Part shown: positions 17,600-25,662 of the stretch, piece by piece
Numbering within the stretch: position 1 is the stretch's first letter
How the letters are laid out: each line of letters begins with the position of its first letter
Translations under genes and position numbers: made by a program
Notes under the pieces: generated by a model
What the model saw: the letters and a program-made list of their open reading frames with translations, nothing else
Databases searched by the model: none
Told to the model about the DNA's origin: nothing
Assembly (NCBI GenBank): GCA_003258405.1
Contig: QKPN01000003.1
Location: 186,001 to 250,000, forward strand
Source of the DNA: Rhodobacteraceae bacterium DSL-40
Lineage (GTDB): Bacteria; Pseudomonadota; Alphaproteobacteria; Rhodobacterales; Rhodobacteraceae
Length of the DNA: 64,000 bases
Reading direction: 5' to 3'

Positions 17600-17854
17600 A
17601 TGACGAGCGCAGCGAAATACATCTGGGATGAAGCCAAACGGGCGGCAAACTTCGCGAACCACGGCTTCGACTGGACCGGCGCGGCCATCGTGGAAGACAC
17701 TCGGCACGATTACGGCGAGCGCCGCCAGATTGCCCTCGGCGTCATTGGCGACCGCCTGCACGTCTGTGTCTTCACCGACCGTGGCACATCCCGCCGCATC
17801 ATCAGCCTGCGCAAGGCGAACCGGCGCGAGGTCCGCGCCTTCAATGGAGACTGA
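17600..17854 (+). CDS. brnT: BrnT-family type II toxin
   Basis: An 84-residue RelE-like ribonuclease toxin of the BrnT (DUF497) family, which cleaves RNA and stops translation when not bound by BrnA. Family hallmarks are WDEAKRAANFANHGFDW at the N-terminus, the strand ALGVIGDRLHVCVFTDRG, and the C-terminal RIISLRKANRREVR, where conserved Arg residues contribute to catalysis. The ATG at 17600 is used because it aligns with the family start. It precedes brnA with at most a short overlap, the normal toxin-first order of this family. Confidence 0.88.
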   Translation: MTSAAKYIWDEAKRAANFANHGFDWTGAAIVEDTRHDYGERRQIALGVIGDRLHVCVFTDRGTSRRIISLRKANRREVRAFNGD

Positions 17855-17855
17855 C

Positions 17856-18125
17856 ATGGCACGGAAAGCGATCCTGCCCTCGGAAGAGGAAGACCGGAAG
17901 ATCACCAGGGCGGCCGAGGCCGATCCCGACAACCCGCCGCTCGATGACGAGACGCTGGGCCGGCTGGCCCACGCCCGCCGGGGCCGCCCTGCCCTGCCCG
18001 AGGCGCAGAAGCGCAAGCGGGTGAATGTGATGCTCGACGCGGATGTAGCCGCGGCGCTGCGCGCGGCCGGGGGCAACGCGAGCGCCCGCATCAACCGCCT
18101 TTTGCGGGATGACCTCGGACTGTGA
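17856..18125 (+). CDS. brnA: BrnA-family antitoxin
   Basis: An 89-residue antitoxin. The acidic N-terminal part (LPSEEEDRKITRAAEADPDN) is the toxin-binding region and the C-terminal RVNVMLDADVAAALRAAGGN followed by ARINRLLRDDL is a ribbon-helix-helix-like DNA-binding part. It starts 1 bp after the brnT stop; an ATG four codons upstream (17844) would overlap brnT and is an alternative. With brnT it forms an apparently intact toxin-antitoxin pair. Confidence 0.86.
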   Translation: MARKAILPSEEEDRKITRAAEADPDNPPLDDETLGRLAHARRGRPALPEAQKRKRVNVMLDADVAAALRAAGGNASARINRLLRDDLGL

Positions 18126-18318
18126 CCTGCGGGCGCGCGGATAAAGCGCTGCGCGCCACCTCCCGGTTCACCTGCAGGACCGCGTCCCGGGTCTCGTAGC
18201 AGAGGTCCGCTGCGGCGGCCGCCTGAAAATCCTCCGGATAGCCGCGAAGCTCGCGCATCACCCTGATTGCCGCCCGCAGGATCCGCTTCCGTGCGGCGGG
18301 TGAAATGTCCCGGCTCAC
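18091..18318 (-). CDS. Small hypothetical protein (GTG start)
   Basis: A 75-residue helical, Arg-rich protein beginning VSRDISPAARKRILRAAIRV. The GTG at 18318 overlaps the stop of the gene before it (GTGA type), which supports coupling and the choice of start. Its 3' end overlaps the end of brnA by 35 bp on the opposite strand. No family recognised. Confidence 0.45.
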   Translation of the reverse strand: MSRDISPAARKRILRAAIRVMRELRGYPEDFQAAAAADLCYETRDAVLQVNREVARSALSARPQVTVRGHPAKGG

Positions 18319-18692
18319 CAGAGCGCCCCCCGCGGCAGCGGCGAGGGAGGTCGCGGGCGCTTGCCGGAACTGCCCCTGTGCGGCGGCTCGGGCAGGTCGT
18401 TTTCCCAGCTCATGGTTCTGTTGGGCGAAACCGCCGTGAGGGACCGCGGTGGCACGGGCGGGTCGCCCTCCCAACCCGTGCCGTTCGCGACGGCCCACGC
18501 AGGCTGGGAGGAGCGCCGGAGCAGCGCATCCCGGAACACGTCCGCGGCGAGTGCGGGATGCAGTGCCGCGCCGTTCACCTGGTCGTTGACCGAACTGGAA
18601 AACTCCTGCAGCGCCTTGCGTATCGTTTCGCCGCTCATCCCGGCCGGCCGCACCCGGATCTCCTGGGCGCGCGCTTTCAGGGCCCCCGTCAC
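18315..18692 (-). CDS. Hypothetical protein, phage-type
   Basis: A 125-residue protein. The N-terminal half (EIRVRPAGMSGETIRKALQE, then NDQVNGAALHPALAADVFRDALL) looks folded and helical; the C-terminal third is Pro/Arg-rich and probably disordered. Function unknown. It is coupled by 4 bp to the 75-residue gene downstream. Confidence 0.5.
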   Translation of the reverse strand: MTGALKARAQEIRVRPAGMSGETIRKALQEFSSSVNDQVNGAALHPALAADVFRDALLRRSSQPAWAVANGTGWEGDPPVPPRSLTAVSPNRTMSWENDLPEPPHRGSSGKRPRPPSPLPRGALW

Positions 18693-18779
18693 ACCCGCGA
18701 CGACCTAACGTCCGTCCTGGACCAGCTCCGTGGCTCTTCGGCGGGGTGGATGAAAGGCATCGGACAGTATGTGCGCCTG

Positions 18780-19388
18780 TGACCTGCTCCCCTTTGAGTC
18801 CGCTTTTATGATTTAGTCCTGTTCAGGGTTTGGTCCTCTTCTGACCGTTGGTGATATTCCCGCGGGATGAGCCCGTCGAGGCTCAAGTGCGGGCGGTGGT
18901 GGTTGTAGTCGTCGCGCCATGCCGCAATCAGGTGACGGGCGTGGCACAGAGACGGGAACAGGCGCTCGTTGAGGCACTCATCCCGCAGGCAGCCGTTGGA
19001 GCTTTAGACGAAGCCGTTCTGCATCGGTTTTCCTGGCGCAATGTAATGCCATTCGACCTGGCGATCCTGTTGCCACTTGAGCATCGCGTTCGACATCAGT
19101 TCGGTGCCGTTGTCGCTGACCACCATGCAGGGGTAACCGCGCATCTCGGCGATCCGGTCGGGTTCCCTTGCAACCCGGATACCCGAGATCGACGTGTCCA
19201 CGACCGTCGCCAGACATTCCCGGCTGAAGTCGTCGATGATGCAGAGGATGCGGAACCGCCGACCATCGGCCAGAGCGTCGGACACGACGTCCAGCGACCA
19301 GCGCTGGTTCGGCCCCTGTGGTATCGCCATCGGCGCCCGCGTCCCGAGCGCACGCTTCCGGCCGCCGCGCGTGCGCACGGTGATCCGG
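18780..19388 (-). mobile_element. IS3-family insertion sequence remnant (orfB 3' part)
   Basis: Decayed transposase. On the minus strand, from about 19385 to 18806, the translation matches the DDE integrase core of IS3-group OrfB: GGRKRALGTRAP, PNQRWSLDVVSDAL, CIIDDFSRECLATVVD, MVVSDNGTELMSNAML and YIAPGKPMQNGFV. A premature TAA follows GFV (at 19003-19001, where the family normally has Glu), after which the frame continues with LRDECLNERLFPS, AAWRDDYNHHRPHLSLDG and a final TAA at 18806. TGACCTGCTCCCC at 18780 looks like the terminal inverted repeat. orfA and the 5' half of orfB are missing, so it cannot transpose. Confidence 0.85.
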
Positions 19389-19389
19389 C

Positions 19390-19840
19390 GTGGACGTCTG
19401 GCCTTCGTCGCCGAGGTCCGCTCGCCCGTCCATGTGCTGGGCCAGACGGTCGGGCGGACGTTCCAGACGACCTGTGACGCCGCTCTCGGCGACGCGCGCT
19501 GCGGAGCCGATCTGGAGGACCCCGCCTTCAAGGGCGCGGGTGGTGTCATCGATCTCCTGCGCGACCGGGCCTTCACCGCCTCGGGGCTCGGCGCGGTCAC
19601 CTCCGGCTGGTTCACCTTCGGCACGTTGGACTGGACGAGCGGCGCGAACACAGGACGGCGCACCGAGCTGCTGGGCCATGACGTCACGGACGGCGTGGCG
19701 ATCCTGACCCTGCTCGAAGCGCCGGTGCGTGCGATCACCGAGGGCAACGCCTTCACCAGCCGCGCTACGATCCTGCCGAGCGGCGGCGCGACGGTCGGGT
19801 CCGAGACGGGCCTCGTCGCCGTCTGTCCGACGTCAGGACG
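19390..19840 (+). pseudogene. Fragment of phage/GTA tail gene (DUF2163, baseplate-hub like)
   Basis: The plus-strand translation from about 19390 matches the middle of the DUF2163/TIGR02218 family, found as a late tail gene in Rhodobacter-type gene transfer agents and related phages. Seen are GQTVGRTFQTTCDAALGDARCGADL, a beta-rich body with FTASGLGAVTSGWFTFGTLDW, and ELLGHDVTDGVAILTLLEAP. The N-terminal part is absent, replaced abruptly by the IS3 remnant, and the expected C-terminal Cys-containing end is lost after about 19830. It is therefore a remnant, not a working tail protein. Confidence 0.75.
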
Positions 19841-19981
19841 GGGAGGTTCTGGCGGCGGCCAGGCCTGCCCCGGGTTTGGCGATCTGGTCGACTCGTGTAG
19901 AAAGGACGAGGAAACAGCCAGATCTGTCAAAGATCGGTTGAACCGTTCATCAGCGCCGTGATTGGGAGCGTGTGCGAGAGC

Positions 19982-20881
19982 ATGGCTGCAAGGGCCAAAC
20001 AGGCAAGAGTATCCTGGCGGGACCAGGTTCCGGTCGGCGAAGCCGTTCTTTCTGCCCCGTCTGACAGCTTCGTCTGGCGGCGGGATGACTATCCGTTGCC
20101 GCGCAGCGTTTGGAATGTGCATCCGGAATGTGAAATTCACCTCATCCGCAACGCCGAGGGCACTTGCTATATTGGCGATCATATCAGCCATTTCCGTCCG
20201 GGTGACCTGTTCCTGATCGGTCCGAACCTGCCGCACAACTGGGTGACGCCCCTCCCGAGTGGTGAGACGATCGAGGGGCGAGACATCCTTCTGCAATTCG
20301 ATGAACAGAAGATACGCGACGCAAGCTGCTTGCTGCCTGAGCTCGGTGAAATTGAACGGCTCCTTGCCGCGGCCCGCCGCGGTCTGCGGTTTCGAGACAA
20401 GGCCAGGGACACCGGCGCACGATTGCTTGAAGAAATTGGGGCACTTCGTGGCATCGAGCGTATCGCGCGATTCCTTGATCTTCTTGGCGTCCTGTCCGGG
20501 GCGCCGGAGAGCGAGTGTCTGTCTTCATTCGATTTTCACCCGGTTCTCGACGTAAATACGAGCAGAATCCTTGCGTCCGTCTCCCAGCACCTGGCCGAGA
20601 ACCTGTCGACAGGCGTTCGCCTGTCCGAGGTCGCGCAGATCGCCGGGATGACCGAGACTTCGTTCTCGAGGTTCTTCAAGGCAAAGACCGGCAACACATT
20701 CTCGCGCCATGTGAGCGCCCTGCGCACAGGCAAGGCGTGCGAACTGCTCGCACGGACGGACATGTCCGTAACCGAAATCTGCGGCGCGGTCGGCTATGAC
20801 AACCTGTCCAACTTCAACCGGACCTTCCGGATCGTGCATGGCATGACGCCCTCGGCGTATCGCAAGCTCGCCAGAGTGTAG
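19982..20881 (+). CDS. AraC-family transcriptional regulator (cupin N-terminus)
   Basis: A 299-residue activator-type regulator. The N-terminal cupin sensor includes HFRPGDLFLIGPNLPHNW. The C-terminal two-helix-turn-helix domain (about residues 200-297) carries LSEVAQIAGMTETSFSRFFKAKTG and VTEICGAVGYDNLSNFNRTFRIVHGMTPSAYR. The ATG at 19982 is preceded by GCGAGAG; a GTG at 19958 is possible. It precedes the unknown 225-aa gene and the SmoS-like dehydrogenase on the same strand, so it probably controls a sugar or polyol locus. Confidence 0.9.
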   Translation: MAARAKQARVSWRDQVPVGEAVLSAPSDSFVWRRDDYPLPRSVWNVHPECEIHLIRNAEGTCYIGDHISHFRPGDLFLIGPNLPHNWVTPLPSGETIEGRDILLQFDEQKIRDASCLLPELGEIERLLAAARRGLRFRDKARDTGARLLEEIGALRGIERIARFLDLLGVLSGAPESECLSSFDFHPVLDVNTSRILASVSQHLAENLSTGVRLSEVAQIAGMTETSFSRFFKAKTGNTFSRHVSALRTGKACELLARTDMSVTEICGAVGYDNLSNFNRTFRIVHGMTPSAYRKLARV

Positions 20882-21023
20882 GCGCGCCGCACTTCGTCGC
20901 CGGGCTAGGGCGCGAATGACAAGATATCATCAGTTCCGTGCATGGCCCGCGCTATGAATATGGCGCCGCGATTCTAGAACCAGGACCCAAGTAGCTGGGC
21001 GCTTACCGGTTCGAGGGGATGGT

Positions 21024-21701
21024 ATGAGCATGCAATTCCGCAACTGCGCTGTCGGCCAGGTTGTCGAACAGCGACCACCTGTTCTGCTTTTCAATGGTCG
21101 AAGCGGGCGCGGAGAAGCGAGCGCCTCCGCCGAACACATATGGTCCGAAGTCTGCGATCTGGTGCTTTCCGGATGCAGCCCGTGCGCCACAGGTTCGGCC
21201 GTGGACGACGCATGCACTGCCTTTTACCGCGCCTGGAGAGACCTTGAGTGCGAATACAATTCTTGCAGCATTGGCGTGATTGCAGTCACCGCGCCGGAGA
21301 CGGACGCCGTAGCCCGGATAATTTCCGAAGGGATTGCCGGCGGCCCGTTGCCGGGAGCAATCGCACTGGCGCGTTTCGATGGTGCTTTTTTCGACCTGTG
21401 CCGGCAGCTCTCGGCAGGCGTTCGGGAAGCAACCAGTGCCGCCGGAAAACCGTCGCGGACGTTCGCGAGCGCTACGCCGTTCGAATGGCCGCCTATGGTG
21501 GTATTCTTGCCGACGAACAATTCTGACGTCCTGGCATGCGCGAAGGCATGCCGCACGCTGCGGGCGGGCCACGTTCCCATCAACCTCGAAATGGTCCCAT
21601 CCGGGCAGGACGTCGATGAGGCGTCGCGCCGGGAGTTGCGCGACGAACTCGAGAATTTCTTTGCAGCAAACCTGACGCCGGTCTTCCCGAAGCTGGTTTG
21701 A
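21024..21701 (+). CDS. Unrecognised 225-residue protein upstream of SmoS-like SDR
   Basis: I do not recognise a family. The open frame has 225 codons, starts with MSMQFRNCAVGQVVEQRP after GAGGGG, and lies between the AraC regulator and the sorbitol-dehydrogenase-like gene on the same strand, 73 bp before the latter. It contains several Cys (CDLVLSGCSPC, CEYNSC, CAKAC) and a hydrophobic beta-like stretch MVVFLPTNN. A 277-codon frame lies antisense but reads as Arg/Pro-rich noise. The plus-strand frame is more likely real, perhaps a decayed metabolic gene. Confidence 0.45.
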   Translation: MSMQFRNCAVGQVVEQRPPVLLFNGRSGRGEASASAEHIWSEVCDLVLSGCSPCATGSAVDDACTAFYRAWRDLECEYNSCSIGVIAVTAPETDAVARIISEGIAGGPLPGAIALARFDGAFFDLCRQLSAGVREATSAAGKPSRTFASATPFEWPPMVVFLPTNNSDVLACAKACRTLRAGHVPINLEMVPSGQDVDEASRRELRDELENFFAANLTPVFPKLV

Positions 21702-21774
21702 ACCCGCCTTCCGGGCCGCGCGGCCCGGTCCTGAGGTGCGCCTGCACCATACCCGATCTCTAGGAGGAGACGAC

Positions 21775-22557
21775 ATGTCCCAGAAACTTCGCCTTGAAGG
21801 CAAGACCGCACTCATCACTGGCGCCGCCCGCGGCATCGGCTTCTCTTTTGCCGAGGCCTATGTGCGCGAAGGTGCCCGCGTCGCCATCGCCGATATCAAT
21901 ATCGAGCGCGCCCGCACAGCCGCATCCGGCCTCGGCGAGTCCTGCATCGCGGTCGAGATGGACGTGACGGATCAGGCCAGCATCGACAGCGGGGTCGCAT
22001 CCGCCATCAATGGACTCGGAAAAATCGATATCCTGGTCAACAATGCCGCGCTGTTCTCTGCCGCGCCGCTCGCGGAGATAACGCGCGCAGACTACGACAA
22101 GCTGTTCTCGGTCAATGTCTCCGGAACGCTGTTCACGATGCAGGCCGTGGCGAAACACATGATCGAACGTGGTCAGGGCGGCAAGATCATCAACATGGCC
22201 AGCCAGGCTGGTCGGCGTGGCGAACCGCTGGTCGCGGTCTATTGTGCCACCAAGGCGGCGGTGATCTCGCTGACACAATCGGCGGGGCTGAACCTGATCG
22301 CCCACGGCATCAACGTGAATGCAATCGCGCCGGGCGTGGTCGATGGCGAACATTGGGACGGTGTCGACGCCTTTTTCGCCAAATACGAGAACAAGGCCCC
22401 GGGCCAGAAGAAGAAGGAAGTCGGCGAGAGCGTTCCCTTCGGTCGCATGGGAACGGCCGAGGACCTGACCGGCATGGCGATCTTCCTGGCCACAGACGAG
22501 GCTGATTACATCGTCTCGCAATGCTTCAACGTCGACGGCGGACAGTGGATGAGTTGA
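21775..22557 (+). CDS. SDR-family sorbitol/L-iditol dehydrogenase (SmoS-like)
   Basis: A 260-residue short-chain dehydrogenase closely resembling the Rhodobacter SmoS/PolS polyol dehydrogenase, which oxidises sorbitol to fructose (and galactitol or L-iditol) with NAD. The cofactor loop TGAARGIG follows MSQKLRLEGKTALI, NAD preference is suggested by IADIN, and NNAA, the catalytic Ser (NMASQAG) and YCATK are present. The C-terminal VDGGQW is intact. AGGAGG precedes the ATG. A broken second SDR overlaps its 3' end. No polyol transporter lies nearby, so the substrate is inferred only from similarity. Confidence 0.87.
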   Translation: MSQKLRLEGKTALITGAARGIGFSFAEAYVREGARVAIADINIERARTAASGLGESCIAVEMDVTDQASIDSGVASAINGLGKIDILVNNAALFSAAPLAEITRADYDKLFSVNVSGTLFTMQAVAKHMIERGQGGKIINMASQAGRRGEPLVAVYCATKAAVISLTQSAGLNLIAHGINVNAIAPGVVDGEHWDGVDAFFAKYENKAPGQKKKEVGESVPFGRMGTAEDLTGMAIFLATDEADYIVSQCFNVDGGQWMS

Positions 22558-23106
22558 TTGGTCTCCAACGGACAGGAAAACGCGCAATCGTCATCGGGGC
22601 CAGCAACCGGATCGGGCTTGCCATGACGCGGGGGTTGGCCCGAGAAGGCGCCGACGTTATCGTCACCGCGCGAACGGAGTCCGCTGTCGACAAGGCGGCG
22701 GCAGACATCGTGTCGGAACTCGGCGTCAGGGCGCATGGCGTCGCCTCCGATGGAGCTACTGCCGCGGGATGCGACGCAATCGTGAGCGCAGCAGCCATGA
22801 TGGGCGGCGCCAATGATGTTCTCGAAATGCCTGTCGACAGAAATGATCGGCCGGAACATTCGTGTGAATACCGTCAACCCCGGACTCGTCCGTAAACCCG
22901 ACGGGGAGAATACGGCGAGAGAACTGAAAGGCGACGGATGGGCGGATTACCTTCAGGAAGCTGCCGACGAACACGCTCCGATCCAGCGGTTCGCAAGCGT
23001 CGACGACGTCGCCGACTTCTGCGTGTTTCTTTGCTCGGAGCGGGTCGGTTACGCTGTCGGTGACGCATTTCATGTGGATGGCGGGATGCTGAGGGCAGTC
23101 AAATAA
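22545..23106 (+). pseudogene. SDR-family dehydrogenase, internal deletion and frameshift
   Basis: The first frame (GTG at 22545, overlapping the SmoS-like stop) encodes a normal SDR start: GKRAIVIGASNRIGLAMTRG, then ADVIVTARTESAVDKAA. After about residue 85 it leaves the family. A second frame, from about 22813, holds the C-terminal part LSTEMIGRNIRVNTVNPGLV and then RFASVDDVADFCVFLCSERV and HVDGGML. The whole active-site stretch (NNAG, catalytic Ser, YxxxK), roughly 80 residues, is missing, so the gene is dead. Confidence 0.82.
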
Positions 23107-23626
23107 TACGGTAGCCCGGACGGATCCGCGCAATGGCGCCGTCTTGCTCCCCGTGCTTCTGTTCCTGCTTGTATTTCGGCACTCTGGCAACTGCCGGGGT
23201 GATCTGTGCTAACCTATTGAATTTAATGAGATGGGCAGTGATGCTGTTCGCCTGACGCTTTGGGCGGCGGTTCGCCATTCTCAAAATCCGACCAAGCCCC
23301 CGAATGTCGAGGGCGTCGACCATGACCCTGAACGCTGGCAGGTTTTGCCGCCGACTGGGATTGACCTGCCCGCCGGTCGTCCCCCGTTCATAACGAGAGT
23401 CCTTGGGGTTGATAGTTTTCGGTTTCGGATATCCTCGCGGTTCACCGCACCCTGCCGGGTGCGTCAGTGACCCGCTGAAGTCACGTCACCGAGCCCTGGC
23501 CATATCGGGAGTTGCGACGGCGGGTTCCGACCGCATTTCGGCCGTTCGAACTCTGCACTCCGGATGGAAGCTCCAAGCTTGCCGCTGCCGTTCAGGACAT
23601 CCGGCAGGATTCATTCCTGATCCATG
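23107..23626. other. 520-bp region without a supported gene
   Basis: Short open frames occur on both strands but none has a ribosome site, family similarity or regular codon use. It follows a broken SDR gene and ends at the 3' end of the LysR gene, so it is probably decayed sequence left from rearrangement. Confidence 0.5.
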
Positions 23627-24505
23627 CTATGATCGATCAGCGACATCGAGGAGCGCTCTGGCCGCGGGGTTCGGGTCTTGCACCGCGAGGCAGAGATCGA
23701 ATGCGGAGCCGGCATTCTCGATCGGCCGATACGCGATGCGATCTGCCCGAAAGCTTGCCATGCTCGCCGGCACGATGGAGACGCCCGCTCCGACGGCGAC
23801 CAGCGACAGCACGGCATGCATGCCATGCGCCTCCTGCGTGATCCGTGGCGAGAAACGGGCTTCGGTGCAGAGCCTCATGACCTGCAGGTGGAACCCGCGC
23901 CCTTCGATCATCGGCCAGAGGATAAACGGCTCCTCCGCGAGATCGCTCAACGTCAGCCCGGCCTGTCCTGCCAGAGGATGATCGACAGGCAGGGCCATGC
24001 AGAGGCGATCCTGGTCGAAGCCGTGCAATGCGATCCCCGATGCATCCGACAGCGGAGGGATCACAACCGCCACGTCGAGTGTGCCGTCCCTGAGGCTCGC
24101 GATCTGGCTTGCGGTGGTTGCCTCGCGCAGTTCAAGACGCACATCCGGCCGCGCCGCGCGGAAGGCCCGGATCGCATCCGGCAGCCGCCCGTAAAGCGCG
24201 CTTCCGACATAGCCAAGCCGGACAAGCCCCGTGCGGCCGGCAGCCGTCTCGCGCGCGATGAATATCGCGTGATGGGCCTGTCGCAGGGTATCGCGCGCCT
24301 CGCGGAGGAACACCCGGCCTGCCTCGGTCAGGCCGCTGATCCGGTTGCCGCCCCGCTCGATCAGGGTCACGCCGAGATCTTCTTCCAGCCGGCGTATCGC
24401 GACCGTCAGCGGCGGCTGCGACATTCCCAGGCGCTGTGCTGCGCGGTGGAAGTGCCCTTCCTCGGCAACCGCAACGAACTGCTCCAGCTTGCGCAGGTCG
24501 ATCAT
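23627..24505 (-). CDS. LysR-family transcriptional regulator
   Basis: A 292-residue regulator. The winged HTH is at residues 1-60: LRKLEQFVAVAEEGHFHRAAQRLGMSQPPLT, then IRRLEEDLGVTLIER. The effector domain follows, with VRLGYVGSALYGRLPDAIRAF and VAVGAGVSIVPASM. The ATG at 24505 is chosen from the domain start; the frame is open upstream. It diverges from an SDR gene (24623), and the gap holds two palindromic elements, the usual LysR arrangement, so that SDR is its likely target. Confidence 0.92.
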   Translation of the reverse strand: MIDLRKLEQFVAVAEEGHFHRAAQRLGMSQPPLTVAIRRLEEDLGVTLIERGGNRISGLTEAGRVFLREARDTLRQAHHAIFIARETAAGRTGLVRLGYVGSALYGRLPDAIRAFRAARPDVRLELREATTASQIASLRDGTLDVAVVIPPLSDASGIALHGFDQDRLCMALPVDHPLAGQAGLTLSDLAEEPFILWPMIEGRGFHLQVMRLCTEARFSPRITQEAHGMHAVLSLVAVGAGVSIVPASMASFRADRIAYRPIENAGSAFDLCLAVQDPNPAARALLDVADRS

Positions 24506-24530
24506 CCCGCGTGGGACATGACCCTCTTTT

Positions 24531-24578
24531 GATACATCAGGCATATCATGCACCGTTACCATCGGTATTGGATGTATC
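24531..24578. promoter_or_regulatory. Probable LysR operator in divergent promoter
   Basis: GATACATC (24531-24538) and GATGTATC (24571-24578) are an 8-bp inverted repeat. Between them TACC-ATC-GGTA (24557-24567) is a perfect small dyad of the T-N11-A kind bound by LysR proteins. All lie between the divergent lysR and SDR genes. Confidence 0.5.
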
Positions 24579-24622
24579 GTAAGGGACCTGCCATCTTCCG
24601 TGCAACGGAGGATGCCATCACC

Positions 24623-25495
24623 ATGACACAACCAGTCTTTACCGGGCGCACGGTGCTGATCACCGGCGCGGGTCGCGGCCTCGGCCTTGCCTACGCGCGG
24701 GAAATCGGCCGCCTCGGCGCCACTGTCTTGCTGCACGATGTGGGCGCGAATACGGACGGCGCCGGAACGGATCCGGCGATCGCCGAAAAGGCAGTTGCAA
24801 CGCTGCGCCGCGAGCAGATCGAGGCGCACCCGTTCCACCACAGTATCGATACACGTGATGGCTGCCATGGCCTGGTGGGTGACTGTCTGGCGCTGAATGG
24901 ACGTCTCGATGCGGTGATCCACAACGCCGGCTGGGTCGGCCATGAACGGATCGGTGAGGTGCGGGAGGCGTCCTTCGATCGCATGATGGCGGTCATGGCG
25001 AAAGCCCCGCTCTGGATTGCGCAGGCCGCGTGGCCCGCCATGCGCGATGCCGGATATGGCCGGATCGTGCTGACGACATCCTGCCGGGCGCTTTATCCGC
25101 AATATGTCCAGCGAGGGCTTGCGTCCTACGCCGCAGCCAAGATGGCCGCCGTGGGCATCGTCAACGTGCTGGCGGGCGAAGGCGCCGAACATGGCATCGT
25201 CGTGAATGCAGTCTCCCCGGTGGCCAGGACCCGGATGTGGGGCGTGGAGGGCGAGCCCGAGGATCTGAAGCCTGAAGCCGTCGCGCCGGGCGTTGCCTTC
25301 CTGGCCTCGGATGCCTGCACGGAGGGAGGCTGGATCTTGCGGGCCGCGAACGGGCAGTTTCACGCCACCCGCGCGGTCGAGGCCGAAGGGGTGAGCTATC
25401 CCCTTGACCTGCGTGCCGTTCCGGCCGGCACCTGTGCGGCGGTGGCCGAGGCCTGGGAGAGGATTGCCGTCCCCGCCCGTGAGCCCCGGCTCTGA
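24623..25495 (+). CDS. SDR-family oxidoreductase (hydroxyacyl-CoA dehydrogenase-like)
   Basis: A 290-residue short-chain dehydrogenase. Visible are TGAGRGLG with the downstream LLHDVGANTDGAG, HNAG at the middle strand, TTSCRALYP with a catalytic Ser, and SYAAAK. The N-terminal region after the glycine loop (DVGANTDGAGTDP) resembles the hydroxyacyl-CoA dehydrogenase part of peroxisomal-type multifunctional enzymes. The substrate is unknown; it could equally be a lipid or a cyclic alcohol. Control by the divergent LysR regulator is likely. A strong hairpin follows its stop. Confidence 0.85.
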   Translation: MTQPVFTGRTVLITGAGRGLGLAYAREIGRLGATVLLHDVGANTDGAGTDPAIAEKAVATLRREQIEAHPFHHSIDTRDGCHGLVGDCLALNGRLDAVIHNAGWVGHERIGEVREASFDRMMAVMAKAPLWIAQAAWPAMRDAGYGRIVLTTSCRALYPQYVQRGLASYAAAKMAAVGIVNVLAGEGAEHGIVVNAVSPVARTRMWGVEGEPEDLKPEAVAPGVAFLASDACTEGGWILRAANGQFHATRAVEAEGVSYPLDLRAVPAGTCAAVAEAWERIAVPAREPRL

Positions 25496-25503
25496 GCGTC
25501 CCT

Positions 25504-25538
25504 CCGGGGAGCGCCTCCGACCCGAAGGCGCTCCCCGG
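25504..25538. terminator. Strong 13-bp hairpin between convergent genes
   Basis: CCGGGGAGCGCCT (25504-25516) pairs perfectly with AGGCGCTCCCCGG (25526-25538) around a 9-base loop, just past the SDR stop and before the 3' end of tcuB from the other side. No T run on either strand, so it may act as a bidirectional block or RNA-stabilising stem. Confidence 0.5.
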
Positions 25539-25662
25539 CGAAAGCCCCGTCCGGAGCCGCCGCCGTCAGCGGCCGCTCCGGATCGACATCATGGAGAGCC
25601 TCATGCGCGGCCCTGACGCCGGACGCGTCGGTGCGCATCCGGCAAGGGGCTCCCGCCCGAAC

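Noticed and set aside
21003-21836. 277-codon minus-strand frame antisense to the unknown 225-aa gene
   Set aside because: Arg/Pro-rich, overlaps the SmoS-like gene start, and has no ribosome site; the plus-strand frame fits the operon direction.
14315-25000. Second copy of the tRNA-Arg 3' end as an attachment site
   Set aside because: Several TTCGAA-containing spots were read but none repeats the flanking tRNA sequence for more than a few bases.
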